DNA of 64,000 nucleotides from Lytechinus pictus (lineage: Eukaryota; Echinodermata; Echinoidea; Temnopleuroida; Toxopneustidae): assembly GCF_037042905.1 (NCBI RefSeq), contig NC_087251.1, positions 35,210,501 to 35,274,500 on the forward strand. Direction: 5' to 3'. Under the pieces are notes generated by a model. It was not told where the DNA came from and did not search any database. It was given only the letters and a program-made list of their open reading frames with translations. The position numbers and the translations under genes are program-made. Below, piece by piece: positions 22,901 to 36,600 of the stretch. The stretch's first letter is position 1. Each line of letters opens with the position of its first letter.

Positions 22901-25900
22901 TAACTGTTTTTGAAAAATGAGCGGAACTTTAACTGTCACAAGATTTTACTTTGATCTGATTAATTTTTCAGTACTATGCTTTATTCAAATCAACTCGTTA
23001 TTGCGGTTGCCTTGCCATTAATGGGTAGACCTTGACGCGATAAAGTACAACTGAAAACATTCATACATGTCAGGAAAGTCATTGTATGAAAGGGAAATAT
23101 AGGTCTATATACCGGAACGAACAGTGTTATGGCTAAACATCAGAACTAAATTTTTTTTTTCATTCGGGTCATTTTACGGTAACGATTTGATAAAGCTGTC
23201 AAATTGCATTAAAATATCAGTGTATTTCAAACTCCCAAATACATTTTCTCTCTCAAATCATATAAATAATCGTCAACTGATAATAAAAACTTATATTAGG
23301 CCATTGACATTATTCAAAGCATTTTATGCTATGAGATGATCAAGATCAAGGGAATTACACGCATCCTGATGTAATAAGATTTTTAAATTGTCATAATCAT
23401 TTACAGTGGTGCTAGAAAGTTAGTAAATCCCATCACAAAATGCTTTCCTTCATGCTGATTGGTGAATTTAGACTGGTGAGCTCGGACACAAACTTTGTTG
23501 AATGAAATATTTTATCACCTGACCTAACAATTAAATATCTATAACATGGCATGACTTGAACACTTAAATGTGTACATTTTCTGGTGGAGTTCATTAACTT
23601 ATTGGCACCGTTATCATTGATAATGACATTCGTCATCGTCATAATTCCACAAACTTTATTGGTACAGCTTTTTATCTGACCCTAATTGTAGTCATTGCTC
23701 CTAACGCCTCAATATTTGTCACGTGAGAGGCGTTCCCTCCCTGTAAGTCGTTTCTCCCTTCCCTCCCCTCTTATAATTTGGAATGATGCAGTGTTTTTTT
23801 TCTCCTAGGCAGTGGCGTACCGTGGGTCATGGCATGGGGGGGGGGGGCACCAGCAAAAATTTTGAGTCACTTAGTGGGCACGCGAAGCGCGCTCAATTGC
23901 CAAGGTGCTGTGACCTACATGTAATAGAGAGATTTTAAGGACGGTGCCATTAAAAGGATATGTATCTCACTTATCAAATAATGGGAGCGCGAAGCGCGAG
24001 CTGAACATTTTTGATATTCAGACCTAAGAAAGGATATCATAAGCAAAGTTTTGTAATCATGATACGTACCTCTCTCACAAAACAAACAATGCGAGCGCGA
24101 AGCGCGAGCTAAATTTTTTTATACATTGACCCGAAACAGGGACATTTTGAGGACTGTTTTAGGGAATTCATAAAGAGCATACACATCTCACCATAGTCAT
24201 CTAATGCGAGCGCCATGCAAGCGCTTGCTGATTTTGTTAGAATTACACCTTACTCATGAAACACCTTTCGTAGTCATTGTTATCATGAAAATGATACATA
24301 TCTGACTACTCAAATATTGCGAGCGCAAAGCGCGAGGTGAAAATTTTTGAAATTTAGACCTGAAGAGGGGCATTGTAAGGCTTGTTTGTAGGAATTCACT
24401 AAGACCATACGTATTTCACTAACCAAATGATGCGAGCGCGAGCTAAAAAAAATTTATATGAAGAGCAGACATCTCGCTAGTACAATACGAACGCAAGCAC
24501 GGACAGGAAATGTTTGATATTCAGACCTTAAAAGGGGGCAATCATGAAAAAGTCATTAAAAAAAGCATATGTCACTACATAAAACAATAAATACTCGAAG
24601 TGCGAGGAAATATATTTGGTGTATATTGACTTGAAAACGGGATATTTTAGTACAACAGGATTATTATATACACAACAAAAAAATGTAAGTCCCCCCTAAA
24701 TCAAATTGCTGTAACTTTTAGGCAGAATAATTTTGAAATATGATATTTGGTAGGTGGTTTTCTACACTTATCAAGCAACTCCTGGGGAAAAATGAGATTG
24801 ATCAGTTGAGTCATGCATGAGTAATCAAAGATTGAATTAAAAATGACAATTTTTGAAAGTCACAAGAGTCGTTTCTCAGATTGTGTAAATACAAAGTTGG
24901 GCAAAGGTTGTTTTTAGTTGAATTTCATGGTGTTAATGCTGTTTTACTATCCATCATGGTTGAGTGAGCACAATGTTTTGTGACTTATCATCATAGGGGT
25001 TTATGGCAGTATCCTCACAACTTGTTAAAACATGTTAAAATTCGAAAATGTTGGTGGCTCCCCCAATTACTCGGCCCTTCCCCATTTTAAAATTCTGGAT
25101 CCACCACTGATTTGTCCATAAATTCAACTGATCCTGATAAATTATTAGGAACAGAATACATTTATGCAGTATTCCCAAATTTTCGAGTGTGCTCGCTCAA
25201 CCATGAAAATGTAGAGTTCGGAAAGTGTGTGGTGATAAAACTGATGGATGATAAAAACAACAGCAATTAAGTCACATTTGAAACCGAATTTGCCCCCATT
25301 ATTCACTTTATTACCCCTCAAAATGTGTCTGTGACATTGAAAATACCCCCTTTCCCTTTTTGATGCATGCTCACTCATCCATAAATAAACATATCGATTT
25401 CATTTTTGCACAGGATTCTGCCCGTAGGTTGATAAACATAAATGCCTAATGACATTGCTAAAGACAGCCTTGAAAAAAAGTTCCACCGTATTGAATAAGG
25501 GATCACTTATTATTAAACATATGCACCCATAGTATATAGTGTACACAATGTCTATGAGAGAGGAAGTCAAAATTTTAACAAAAATGAAATGAGGGTTTGT
25601 TTCATGGACGGTTTTTGTTACTTCTGCCAACAATTTTTTCATGAAACTTCGCACATGGCTTCAGATTAACACTATCCAAAAGGCGCACACATCAAAATAA
25701 TCATACGGCATAGAGTGGGACCAAGGCCTTAGAATTTCTTCTCATTTGCATAAATTTCGAATATTGCGTGCTCACTGAAGCATTAAACATCGGGATTATC
25801 ATAAAAATCTAAATCAATATGCAAGGAGATTTTTGACAGATATCAAAAGTTAACAATTGCATTTTTTCCAATAACGTAAAAAAGAGCTAATCACACTCGA

Positions 25901-26532
25901 CATGTTCATTCAAGCGTTAATGTTTAATTAAACGCATTAGAATCATTGTATCATGTTAATTGATCATGAACATAACGAAAAAGGTTGAGAAAAGATCATT
26001 TCAGTTACCAAAATGAAAGAGTAGTTGCCTATGATATTTTAAATTCGTATTTTTTGTTTTCATGAAATGTTTATTGATCCGTGAAACGATGAATATTTTT
26101 GAAGATACTCTTCCCAACAATAACTGTCATCATATTCGATCATTTTTATCGATAGAAATGTGTAAAAAATCCAATTATAGCAAATATTAACTTGTGTTTA
26201 TTCAACCGTGAAATTTAGCCAAAAAACTTGTATTGTCTTTTGGAAAGTACCTTTCGGACAATTTTTCATGATGGAAATATGGAATTCGTACCAATCAAGT
26301 GGAATCAAAATCATGATATTTGGCTTGTGACTTTTGAAAAGTGGCAATTTTGCCTTCTGGTGGTGCTCACTGAAGCATGATATAAAATACGTCCATAACA
26401 TTTACTCAGAGGGTGGCTTATAAATTTACCTACACGCTCATGTAAAAATATCAAAAACTCTCATTGGTTCGGAAATTATGGATGTTTGTTTAAGGGGGGA
26501 CTTACTTTTTTGTTGTGTGTGTATATATATAA

Positions 26533-26608
<76 letters not shown>

Positions 26609-27561
26609 TTGTATGTATACATATATATATATATATATATATATAAATAATTGATGTTTGTTTAAGGGGGACTTATATATATATATATATATCATTACTC
26701 AGACAATGCGAGCACCAGAAATGATGAACACATTAGCCCTCTATATACACCCTAAGCCAATTATGTTTCATAAATCTATGAATTTTTTTAAAAATGTAAT
26801 ATGATGTAATATATATTATATTATATAACATAATATATAAAATACAATAATTTCCCCTCTACGTTTCTATTTCTTTTTCTCCTTTTCCCCCGTTTTTTTT
26901 TTGGCCAGCCAATTACAATTATGGGGGGGGGGGCAAAAAGTGCCCCCCATGCCCCCCTGTAGTTACGCCACTGCCCCTAGGTAATTATGAATTCCTTAAT
27001 GTTGCTGTATGACAGTCATGTTACTTTTTAAAGTTTTATTGAAGATTGATGTAGCTAAGCACACAAATAATGACATCTCTTTGTGTTTTGATGCATTTAA
27101 TTATTCGAAGGTACAACCTTTTGAAAGAATTTCGATCCTCACCCCCCTTCTTTATTATCGACTAGCCCAACAACCAAACTGTTTTGCCTCCTGAAAAGCA
27201 AATAAAAGGAAACAGAAACGGCCATGAATTAGAAAGGTGGGTGTCATCGTTAGTAATCATTCACACTTGCACTTTTAGCAATATCATAATTGTACCTTTC
27301 TCATTTTATTTCTTTTCTTTTCCTACCCACTTTACTTATTTTCCATTATTTTATTTGACAATGAAAGATAAGTCTCTTTTATTGTACTGTAGTCTGGTGT
27401 TCTTACCCCTGTCCTTTCGAGTCCTCAATCAATTTTAAACTCCCATCTTAAAGATGTTGGTCTCCAATCTTTCTAAATATTGATGATATTTACAGTAAAT
27501 GTAAAAATTATATCTCCCCCTTGAACATATGGAATCACCTATTTGCATAATTTATATATAT

Positions 27562-27612
<51 letters not shown>

Positions 27613-30600
27613 ATATATATATACTGTATATATTTATTTATTTATGAAAACAAAATATTCCAAGTATAACTTATATTTGATTTAGAATAATTATATGTAT
27701 GTTTATCATTATGATTGAAAATGTTTGCTTATTATTTGTTATACATAGTAAAATGCTGTTTGAATTTTTTATACAACGCTTTACTTTTTTACCATACAGT
27801 AGTTGTTTAAAAGGTTTAATTAAACAATTGTTAAAAAAGAAATTAAATTTAATTATCAATGAAACTGTTATACAATTTCTGTAAAGTTCTTAATATAGTA
27901 AACAAAGTTTTATAAAATATTAAACAGCGTTTTTACTGTATACTTTTGTTATAAAAAATGTGGAAATAAAACAAAATCAAATCAATTAAAATCCTTTGTT
28001 AATTCCATTCGAAAATGATACTATCAATAATATTGGCCCCTTTATTATATTCTAATGGAATATGATAAATACAAAAATGAGATTAGCAAATCTTATTAAT
28101 GATAGGCCTTAATTTGTCGATAAAGTCTTTTTTCTCACGAAAGAAAAAATCGACCAACGCGACCATAAATTTTATCATAACTCTTGCAATACAGGGAAGA
28201 GATGGATTCGGTGCTCGATCTTCCACCAAGCCCGTCCTCGGTTGATCAAGACAGGCGCCATCTAAGTCTATGCAAAGCTATTTTCCTTTGCATTCCCTAT
28301 GCTGCCAATGTAGGTGGGACGGGATCTTTAGTTGGTACCCCAGCGAATGTGGTCTGCGTTGCTGTTGTTGAAAGGTAAAGAAAAGTTCCCAAAACCTTAC
28401 ATATCCCATGGCACCTGCTCCGGCGACAATTAAGTGCATGGATATAAGAACGATCCAAGTCAATCTTTTTTACCTCTACCATTTTTACCTTTGTCATTAT
28501 TACGTGTGCCATTGTTACCTCTGTCATTATTACCTCTGCCATTATTACCTCTGCCCTTTTAACAATGAACCGTTTTAGCTGTTCCACAGTAATTTTTTTC
28601 TTTTGTATCAAGCTTTTGTAGCCTTTCACAATTAAATCAACATGGTACTCGAATGTCAATATATCACATGTCTAGTCATAGACTTCATTCATTGCAGAGT
28701 TCAGTTGATTTTCGCCAATTCCATAGTACTACCACAAACACACAAAGTTGCATCGTGAGCAAACAAAACAATCTTTCCTGATTTAATACTAGAAAACCCC
28801 CATTCCACAGACAAGACATCTGAAAGATTGCTGTAAGACCACGAAACTTGCTTGATCTTTAAAAGGTCCCTAAATCAACTTTCAAAGATCTCCGAGGTCT
28901 TTCACGATTCGTGATGGATCTTTCAGTAGTCTTCGTGGTCCTCATGAGTCCCAAAACTTTTTGAAACGGTTCAAAACAGTCTTTCAGTGGTCTTTCAGGA
29001 AAATGGTCTTTTGGTTGTCTTTCAGCAGTCTTCCAGCGGTCTGTCTGTGAACTTTCGAACTTCTTATTAGTCTTTCTATGTCTCTCAAGATTTTTGCGGA
29101 GATCACTGTAAGACTCGTGAGAGATCATTGAAAGATCTCTAAAAGACCATTGAAATATAACAACAGGACTTGTCTAAGTCCAGTAAGACAAGAAGTATCT
29201 TCGAGGAGTCTTTCTGAGCCATTCCACAGAGATGACAAATTTCAGTGATCTTGGAGACTGCTGTAAGACCTTGTCAATTTTGGACTTTCAAAGGTCCTTC
29301 AAAGGTCTCTCCTCTGTGGAATGGGGGCCTAATATAAATTTGAAATGATAGAGGCCCTAAAACTGCGCCTTGTGGAATCCCTAGAAGAGGCCGACTTTAT
29401 ATTAGATTTGCTACCTCTTATGTCGTGCATTTTCCCTAAAACATTCATATTTTGATACACTCAATTCTAGTCCCATGGGCGTGATGGAAAATATGCCTAA
29501 AGCAGGAGAAGGCCTATAATAACAGAATGCAAAGCAAAATAAAAATGTTGATATTAAGGTTAGAGATGTTAAGAAAAAGAAGGTATGCGTACATTTTTAT
29601 TCTATAACTCAGATTTTTTTTTCTTCGGATACGTGTAGTGTCATTGCCCTGGAAAATGGATGTTGATTAAAGCAATGGGCCATGATATTTCATCATTTAG
29701 CGTATCGTGAATCTCAAACAGTCATTAAAGTTATTATGGAAGAAGGATTAGTCGATTCCCACCTGACACTACCAACTTTAATAGTTCCATATTCCCATAC
29801 TGCCATCTTGTCTGTTGCAACATGAAATAGATGAAAGTTATTGAATGTTCTTGACGCATTTCAAAACTCAAATTTTTCAGTCTATTCGGTAAGGAGACGG
29901 GTCTCAACTTTGGCACTTGGACTCTCTACTGTTATCCACAGATGATTGTATGTGTTTTACTCATATGGGTTTGGCTCCAGTTCGTGTATCTACCAAGGAA
30001 CAGGTTGGTATAAAATCGCATCTATCTAATCGTTCACGCAATAAAGCACGTAACCGGGGTGGGGTTGGCTTCTGCCCTCCATTAAAAAGAAGTATATACA
30101 ACATTTTTTCACGTGACAATCAGATTTACGTCTGTTTTTTTTTTTTTGCATGGTCAGCCCACCACTGTCGGCTCAGCAACCCCCCCCCCCCCGCTTTCAA
30201 AACGCAATTTTATCCTTTCAATTGACATCCATGGCTATTCAATATTGTACCTTGTTGATGTTTCATAAAGATGTTCGTAAGTTAAGACCACGACTGGTGA
30301 TCCTTTCTTGTACATGGTAAACCATACACCAAAATGTTCACTGGCGACTGTTAAGCGCGTAAGAAAGGTTCACCAGCCATTCTTTAAGTCGCTCTTAACT
30401 GACGAACAGCTTTATGAAACAGCCACAGGGTTCCTCATATTGAATTGCAATCGTATATAGGAAATGATATTTGATCACCCAGTTTTAATACTCACAAAAA
30501 TGGTGTGATGTGAACTTCATTCCTTTGGCCTGTATATGAACCTGAGATCGTGCCGGCGATATGAAGAATAAAACATGTGCAATGCGGCATGTTTGGCGAG

Positions 30601-33600
30601 ACCACAGTTTCTAAACATGAAAGAAGTACAGAAAACTACAATCGGTTGGGGATACAAAATTAATTCATGTTTAAAACTTTTACCATTTTTAACAATTATT
30701 TGGGACGAGCTTTCTGCCAAGAGAAAGTCTCAAGGCTTGAGGAACGCAACAGGAGTGCATGAAAGCTCTCCCGAAACAATTGTTGAGGTTGATAAAAGTT
30801 TTTTAATTATTTAATGAATGCAGTAGATTAGTATGAACTCCATCAAACCAGTATTTTTATGATTAAGAATCAGCTGAAATTCACCTTCCTCAGACTTCGA
30901 CAAATCCACCGCTGGACAAATCTGTTGACGTTTATTCTACTCAAGTAAAGAATGCAAATCTGAGGTAAAATTGTTTGAAGCGTTGGATTTTGGGCATTCA
31001 TGCTGCAATATCGTTATGTTTCTTTGTATGGTTAGTTTTTTCCATTTATTTCTTTAATTAGTTTCAGATGTAAGAGTAACAGAGAGAGCACCTCCAAAGC
31101 CAAAAAGATTAGAAAAGTAATACAGCGAGCATATGACGACCTTGGTCCTGTAAGGTATGTTAGGGCTGTTTTTTTTGTTATACATATTGTATTCTATATT
31201 CCTTAGTCTATATTCTATAATCTGTATTCTATATTTTATATTCTACATTATGTGTTCTATATATGCTATTATTTATATTCATTATTCTATTTTCTATATT
31301 CTCTATTCGGATTTCTATATTTATATTTTACATTCTATATTATATTATCTATTCCTTTCTATATTCTATATTTTTTATTCTGTATTCATATCTTATCTAA
31401 AGTCTTTATTCTTTTTATGTTTTCTATATTCTACATGCGTTATTTTGTATTCTATATCTATATTTTAGATTTTTATTCTGCACTCTGTATGCTATATTCG
31501 ATGTTTTATATTCTTTAATCTGCATTCTATATTCTATGTTATACGTTCTGTATACTAGATCTGATTGTTATACAGCATTTTTTTTCAATAGGTCTACACA
31601 TAAGAATTTACAAGCATAAACTTTCTTGCTTCATGCATAAAGATTAGAAAATACAACAACGTATAAAAGGTCATGGAACACATTATCAAAATATTTATAA
31701 ATAGAATGGCAACCATGCATAAGCAATTGTCGCATGGCCAGTCAATGCATCCGGTAAATTTGCCTTGCGTCCGGTAATTACTTATGCATTGCAAATTTAC
31801 CGGATGCATGGCAAGCCATACGTCGGTAATTACTTATGCAAGGTTGTAAAAAATATATTTTTGCCAAAAAATTTCACCATTCTAAAAACAAATAATGCAC
31901 AGGATTGCTCGTGCATTGGTAGGACTAATGAGAATGCGGTTACTATGGAATCTAGTCTAAACCCACTCGGCCGCGCCTCTGGTTTTAATAGTTTCATAGT
32001 TACCTTATTCTTACAAAACCTACCAATGCACTCACATCTGTGCATCATTTGTGTGACATCTTATATTTATTACACTTTATAATCCAAATTTTAACATTCT
32101 TTATTCTATTTTGTATTAGGAAAAAAAAATAAACTGCCTACCTTCATGCCCAAGGGGCATACACCATCACGTCACGGGTATCAGAGATAATCTTATTTAA
32201 TTGAATCTACTATTTTCTCTCTTTTTTTCATTTTCATAATTTAATACAAGATTTGCAGAATGGGCTATCTTAGCACACTTCGTGATCATTGTAGCACTCT
32301 GGATTACCCAAGATCCCAAGGTATTTCCTGGCTGGGCGTCTCTCTTTCCTCCTGGGTGAGCAAAACAAAATGTATTACCACTACACTTACCACTGGCGTA
32401 CAGTTGGGGGTGGGGTTGGACTCTTGGAGCCATATGGACGCCCTCCCCATATACACAAAAAAGAGAGAAAAGTTTCATGATGAAGGAAAAAGAGAAAAGG
32501 AAAGAAAGTTATAAGGACAAATGTTGAAATATGATACTTCTTGAAATTATCACAAATTCAGATTTTTACAGTAATAAAAATCATATTTTTGCTCGCTCGC
32601 CCATACGCCATGTTGGCCAATAACACCAGTGATGTGTGCATCGTTCATATCATGAACATACACTTTTAAAATATTTAAACATTAAGAAACCCAAATAAGC
32701 AGAACCCCTAGTTATGGCCCTGATTGAACTCGTAAAGTGAATAATCGGCTATCATGTCTATGATGGCTGTACAGTATACAAATGATGCATGGGTTAGAGT
32801 GGGTCGGTAGGAACTGTGTGCACAAGGTAACTTTGGCATGGTTTAGACCATAATTCCAAAGTTACCGAGTGCACACAGTTCCACTGACCCACGATAAAAC
32901 CTGTGCATCATTTGTTTTATAGAATGGGGGCTTTTATTTAAGAAAAAGCCCAAAATAAAAAAAAAATAAAACCGGACGCATGAAATTATTTACCTCACGC
33001 ATGATTTTTTTTAACCGGACGCATGATTTTTTTTTACCGGACGCATGATTTTTTTTTACCGGACGCATGATTTTTTTTACTGGACGCATTTTTTTTTAGA
33101 TTGATATGAAAAGTAAAAAAAAAATTAAAATTAAAAATAAGATTTTGTTTTCTTAATTTTTTTTTCTAATTTTTTTGAAAAAAAAATTACAAAAAAATTG
33201 TTAAAAAAAATAATATTTGCTTTTCATATGCAGCCAGTAAAAATTCTTGCATAGCTCTCAACCAATCAGATTACAGGGATTTTCTCATCCATTTTTATAA
33301 TAGTGCGAACTATGCATCAGGAAAGCGTTATTTCATATTTCATTAAATCTTGTAGAGCCACATTGCCAAAATGAATGCCGTCAGTGACGTGAAAACATCG
33401 TAGTAGAAATATTGCACAACTATGTTTTATAACGAAATGCTGTCATGTAATATCATTTTTTATTTTTGTTCTTAATCTTTCAGCGTCAAAAGTTCAGCGC
33501 CGACCATATTGATCGCCATTTCTCTTTTTTGTTTCCCATCCGAGCGACCTCTACGTCTGATAAGAATCAGAGATCAGCAAATGCGTGGTAAGCCAACAAA

Positions 33601-36600
33601 ATGTATTTAATCTCGACTAGATATCGGCAGTTGTAGTACTTTAGTGGAAAAAAGTGAACACCTTTCTTTTTTTTCATTTTGGACCTAAAATTGAAAATAT
33701 ATATCTGATAGCCCGGGCGGGAGATCTATTAGTAGAAGGACATGTGTTAACCCTAATTAAACTGGGGGGGGGGGGGGGGGGAGGGGGGGACATCGCCCTG
33801 GGAAGCGGGGGTGCCCAAAATTTTCCTTGGGGGTGCTGCGTGTGTTATTTTCCATAGGCAGCACCCTCTGGAAATCTGGTAGGTATAACGAATGACAGAA
33901 ATGTAATGAAAATGAACTACGTTTTGTAGGACTCCCCCCCCCCCCCGCTTCAGAATTTTCCTACACAGTGCTTGAATCTACCCTTTTGCAGATCGGAATA
34001 TCAAAAAATTTCCGCTCGCGCTTCGCGTTCGCATTATTTCTTTTTCATATTAAAACTAAAGTATTTAGAATGCCCTATTCTAGGTCTAAATCTAAGCACG
34101 CGCACGCATGTTTATTCAGATACGCATTTTTTTTTTTCAAAACGTATTAAAAAAATAAAGTTTAAGATCAGAATATCAAAATTTTGGTGTTAGCGCTTCG
34201 CGCTCACATTATTAATGTAAGAAGATACCCAATTACCCATCCTTTCCTGATTTACAAACCATGAATACAGTGTCCCGTTTTCGGTCTGAAATCTCAAGTT
34301 TGTTTCCGCTCGCGCTTCGCGCTCGCATCAATTGTATATTGTATAATTATATACCTATCCTGTTCATGATTAGAAAAGTGCTTAGAGAGTCCCGTTTTTA
34401 GGTCTGAAATCTCAATTTTGTTCCCGTTCGCGCTTCGCGCTCGTATATTTATATACCTATCCTGTTCATCAGTATAAAAGTTCATAGAATCTCCCGTTTC
34501 TTGGTCTGAAATCTCAATTTTGTTTGCGCTCGCATTGTATAATTATATACCTATCCTGTTCAGGATTATAAAATGCTTAGAATGTCGCGTTTTAGGTCTG
34601 AAATCTCAATTTTGTTTCCGCTCGCGCTTCACGCTCATATCTTGTTCAGGATTAAAAAATAGCCAAGAATGTCCTGTTTTTAGGTCTGAAATCTCAATTT
34701 TGTTTCCGCTCGCGCTTCGCGCTCGCATCAATTTGTACAGTTATATACCTATCCTGTTAATGATTACAAAAAGTGCTTCACACTCGCACTGTTTGATTGT
34801 TGAAATATGTATCGTCTTCATGGGTTACTGCATACAGTCCTTATAACAGGTCCCTTTTCGATCAGGCCATGAACGTTAAATATATCTGATCGTCCTCGCA
34901 GTAAGTATTTGTTACATACGCATCTTGTTCAGGATCACAAACATTGCCCAAAATGTTCAATTTTCAGGAAAAAATACATGAAATTTCCAAAAATTCTAGC
35001 TCGCGCTTTGCGCTCGCACTATTTGATATATATTTTCTTTTATAAGAATAAAGCTAAGAAGTGACTGCTTATATGTGTGTATGGGGTGTCCTTGCCTGTG
35101 TGTATATATATATATATATACGGTCACAACAATGGGAATCTCAATTGTGTCCCCCACCACCTTTTAGGAGAGATTTCAGCCCATGTCAGCACCCCCACTG
35201 AAACAATCGTTCCCAGGGCCCGGAAGGGGGGTCAATTTGACCCCCTCGACAAATTTCGCCGCTACGCCGCTGCGCAAAATATTTTGACCGCTCCGCTCTC
35301 TGAATTTATACTTTCAAACCTTTTGCATCTTTTGAGACCAAATTTGCGACGCCCGGGTACGCGGTTCCGAAATTACGCAATATTTTGTAAGCGCATGTCG
35401 GTCCCTAAATTGCTCAAAAACGTGATTACATGTACAAAGTCAATGCAAATTGTGTTCTTAAACCAATAATCATAAATGTATGATTATTTTTACTGTTGCT
35501 GGTTTAGATGGATTTATTTTATGTTATTTATGATAGCAAAAGGGTTCCCGATAAAGATCATCGAAAAAGAAAACCAAAAAAACAAAGGTTTGAAAAAACA
35601 AAGAATTACATAAGAACAAAAAAAAAACAATAAGATACATAGGAAAACCAATTATTTTCGACAATTTTTTTGTGAATTATGTTCAACAAAAATGGCATTC
35701 TACTAGCTATATAAAGTGAGTTAAAGGCCAAAACATACACAAAAGACCAAAATTAGGGCAAATTTCATACGTTTCTTTGCATAATTATTTAATAAGAAAT
35801 ATAAGCAATACATTTTTTTCAAATTTACTAAAAAGTCTTGTAGTTTACATCCGGCTCTACGCGCATGCAAATTTTTGCGGCGATCGCGCAATCAACGGCC
35901 GAGATCTGAGGGGGGGGGGGTCAAATTGACACCACTCGTATTTGTTGGTCTAAAATAGCCCAATTAAGATAGGGTTAAGTTATGGAGATTTCGCCTACTT
36001 ATCTATTGTTAATTTCATTATTTTGTCAAGTCTTTTTGATCGGAGGGAGGGGGGGGGGGGGCAAGACAAACTAAAGGTGACACTATTTTCTTCTCAAATA
36101 AATAATATAGGTGTCATAGCGTTACACGAACCAGAACTCTCCTTTTTTAGGGGGGTGGGGATGCATTTTTTCTTCCCTTCCCCTTATTTCTCTCCTTTTT
36201 ATTTCTTCACTTCTTTACATTCGTAGGGGGTGGTTGACCCTGTCCCCTCCTATGTGATATCGCCATATTGCATATGCAATTTGAATGCTCAAGCAAATGA
36301 GCTCTAGGCTCAAATGTGTAAATCTAGGATCTTTTCTTTTCATTTAATGAATTTAACAGATTCAGCCCATAGTCATCTAGAAAGTATCGTTTCAAACGGT
36401 GCAAGTGTGGCTGGAGTTGATAGTGACAATGACGATGGTGACGATGGGCTTGAAAGTCGCCCCAAAATAGCCAAAGTGAAGTGCATCCCCGCCCTCATCA
36501 ACTGGGAAATCGTACACGAGAAGATACCATGGGGTGTGCTCATTGTTGTAGGCGGAGGATTCGCCCTAGCAGATGGATGTGTAGTGAGTAAAAAGATGGC

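Larger units (their letters stand above)
23810..26973. mobile_element. 3.16-kb non-autonomous hAT-type element
   Basis: Begins CAGTGGCGTA and ends TTACGCCACTG (inverted). It is flanked by CTCCTAGG (23802-23809) and CCCCTAGG (26974-26981), an 8-bp duplication with one change. Copy 2 has the uninterrupted site CCCCTAGGTAATT at about 57592. It carries no transposase, but holds a CGAAGCGCGAG-type tandem array, a nested inverted-repeat element (24667-26525) and TA microsatellites. Confidence 0.88.
22607..27165. other. SLC13 copy 1 intron 3
   Basis: Aligns by eye with copy 2 intron 3 (56362-57789) on both sides of a 3.16-kb insertion. Apart from that insertion no other feature is recognised. Confidence 0.75.

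Noticed and set aside
24667-26525. CRISPR-like or phage-type array
   Set aside because: The internal repeats are long, diverged and irregular, and the genome is eukaryotic with spliced genes.
26438-26695. Tyr/Ile repeat frame
   Set aside because: Pure translation of a TA microsatellite.
31157-31518. Hydrophobic plus-strand frames suggesting a membrane protein
   Set aside because: They are translations of a TATTC/TTCTATA minisatellite inside intron 7.
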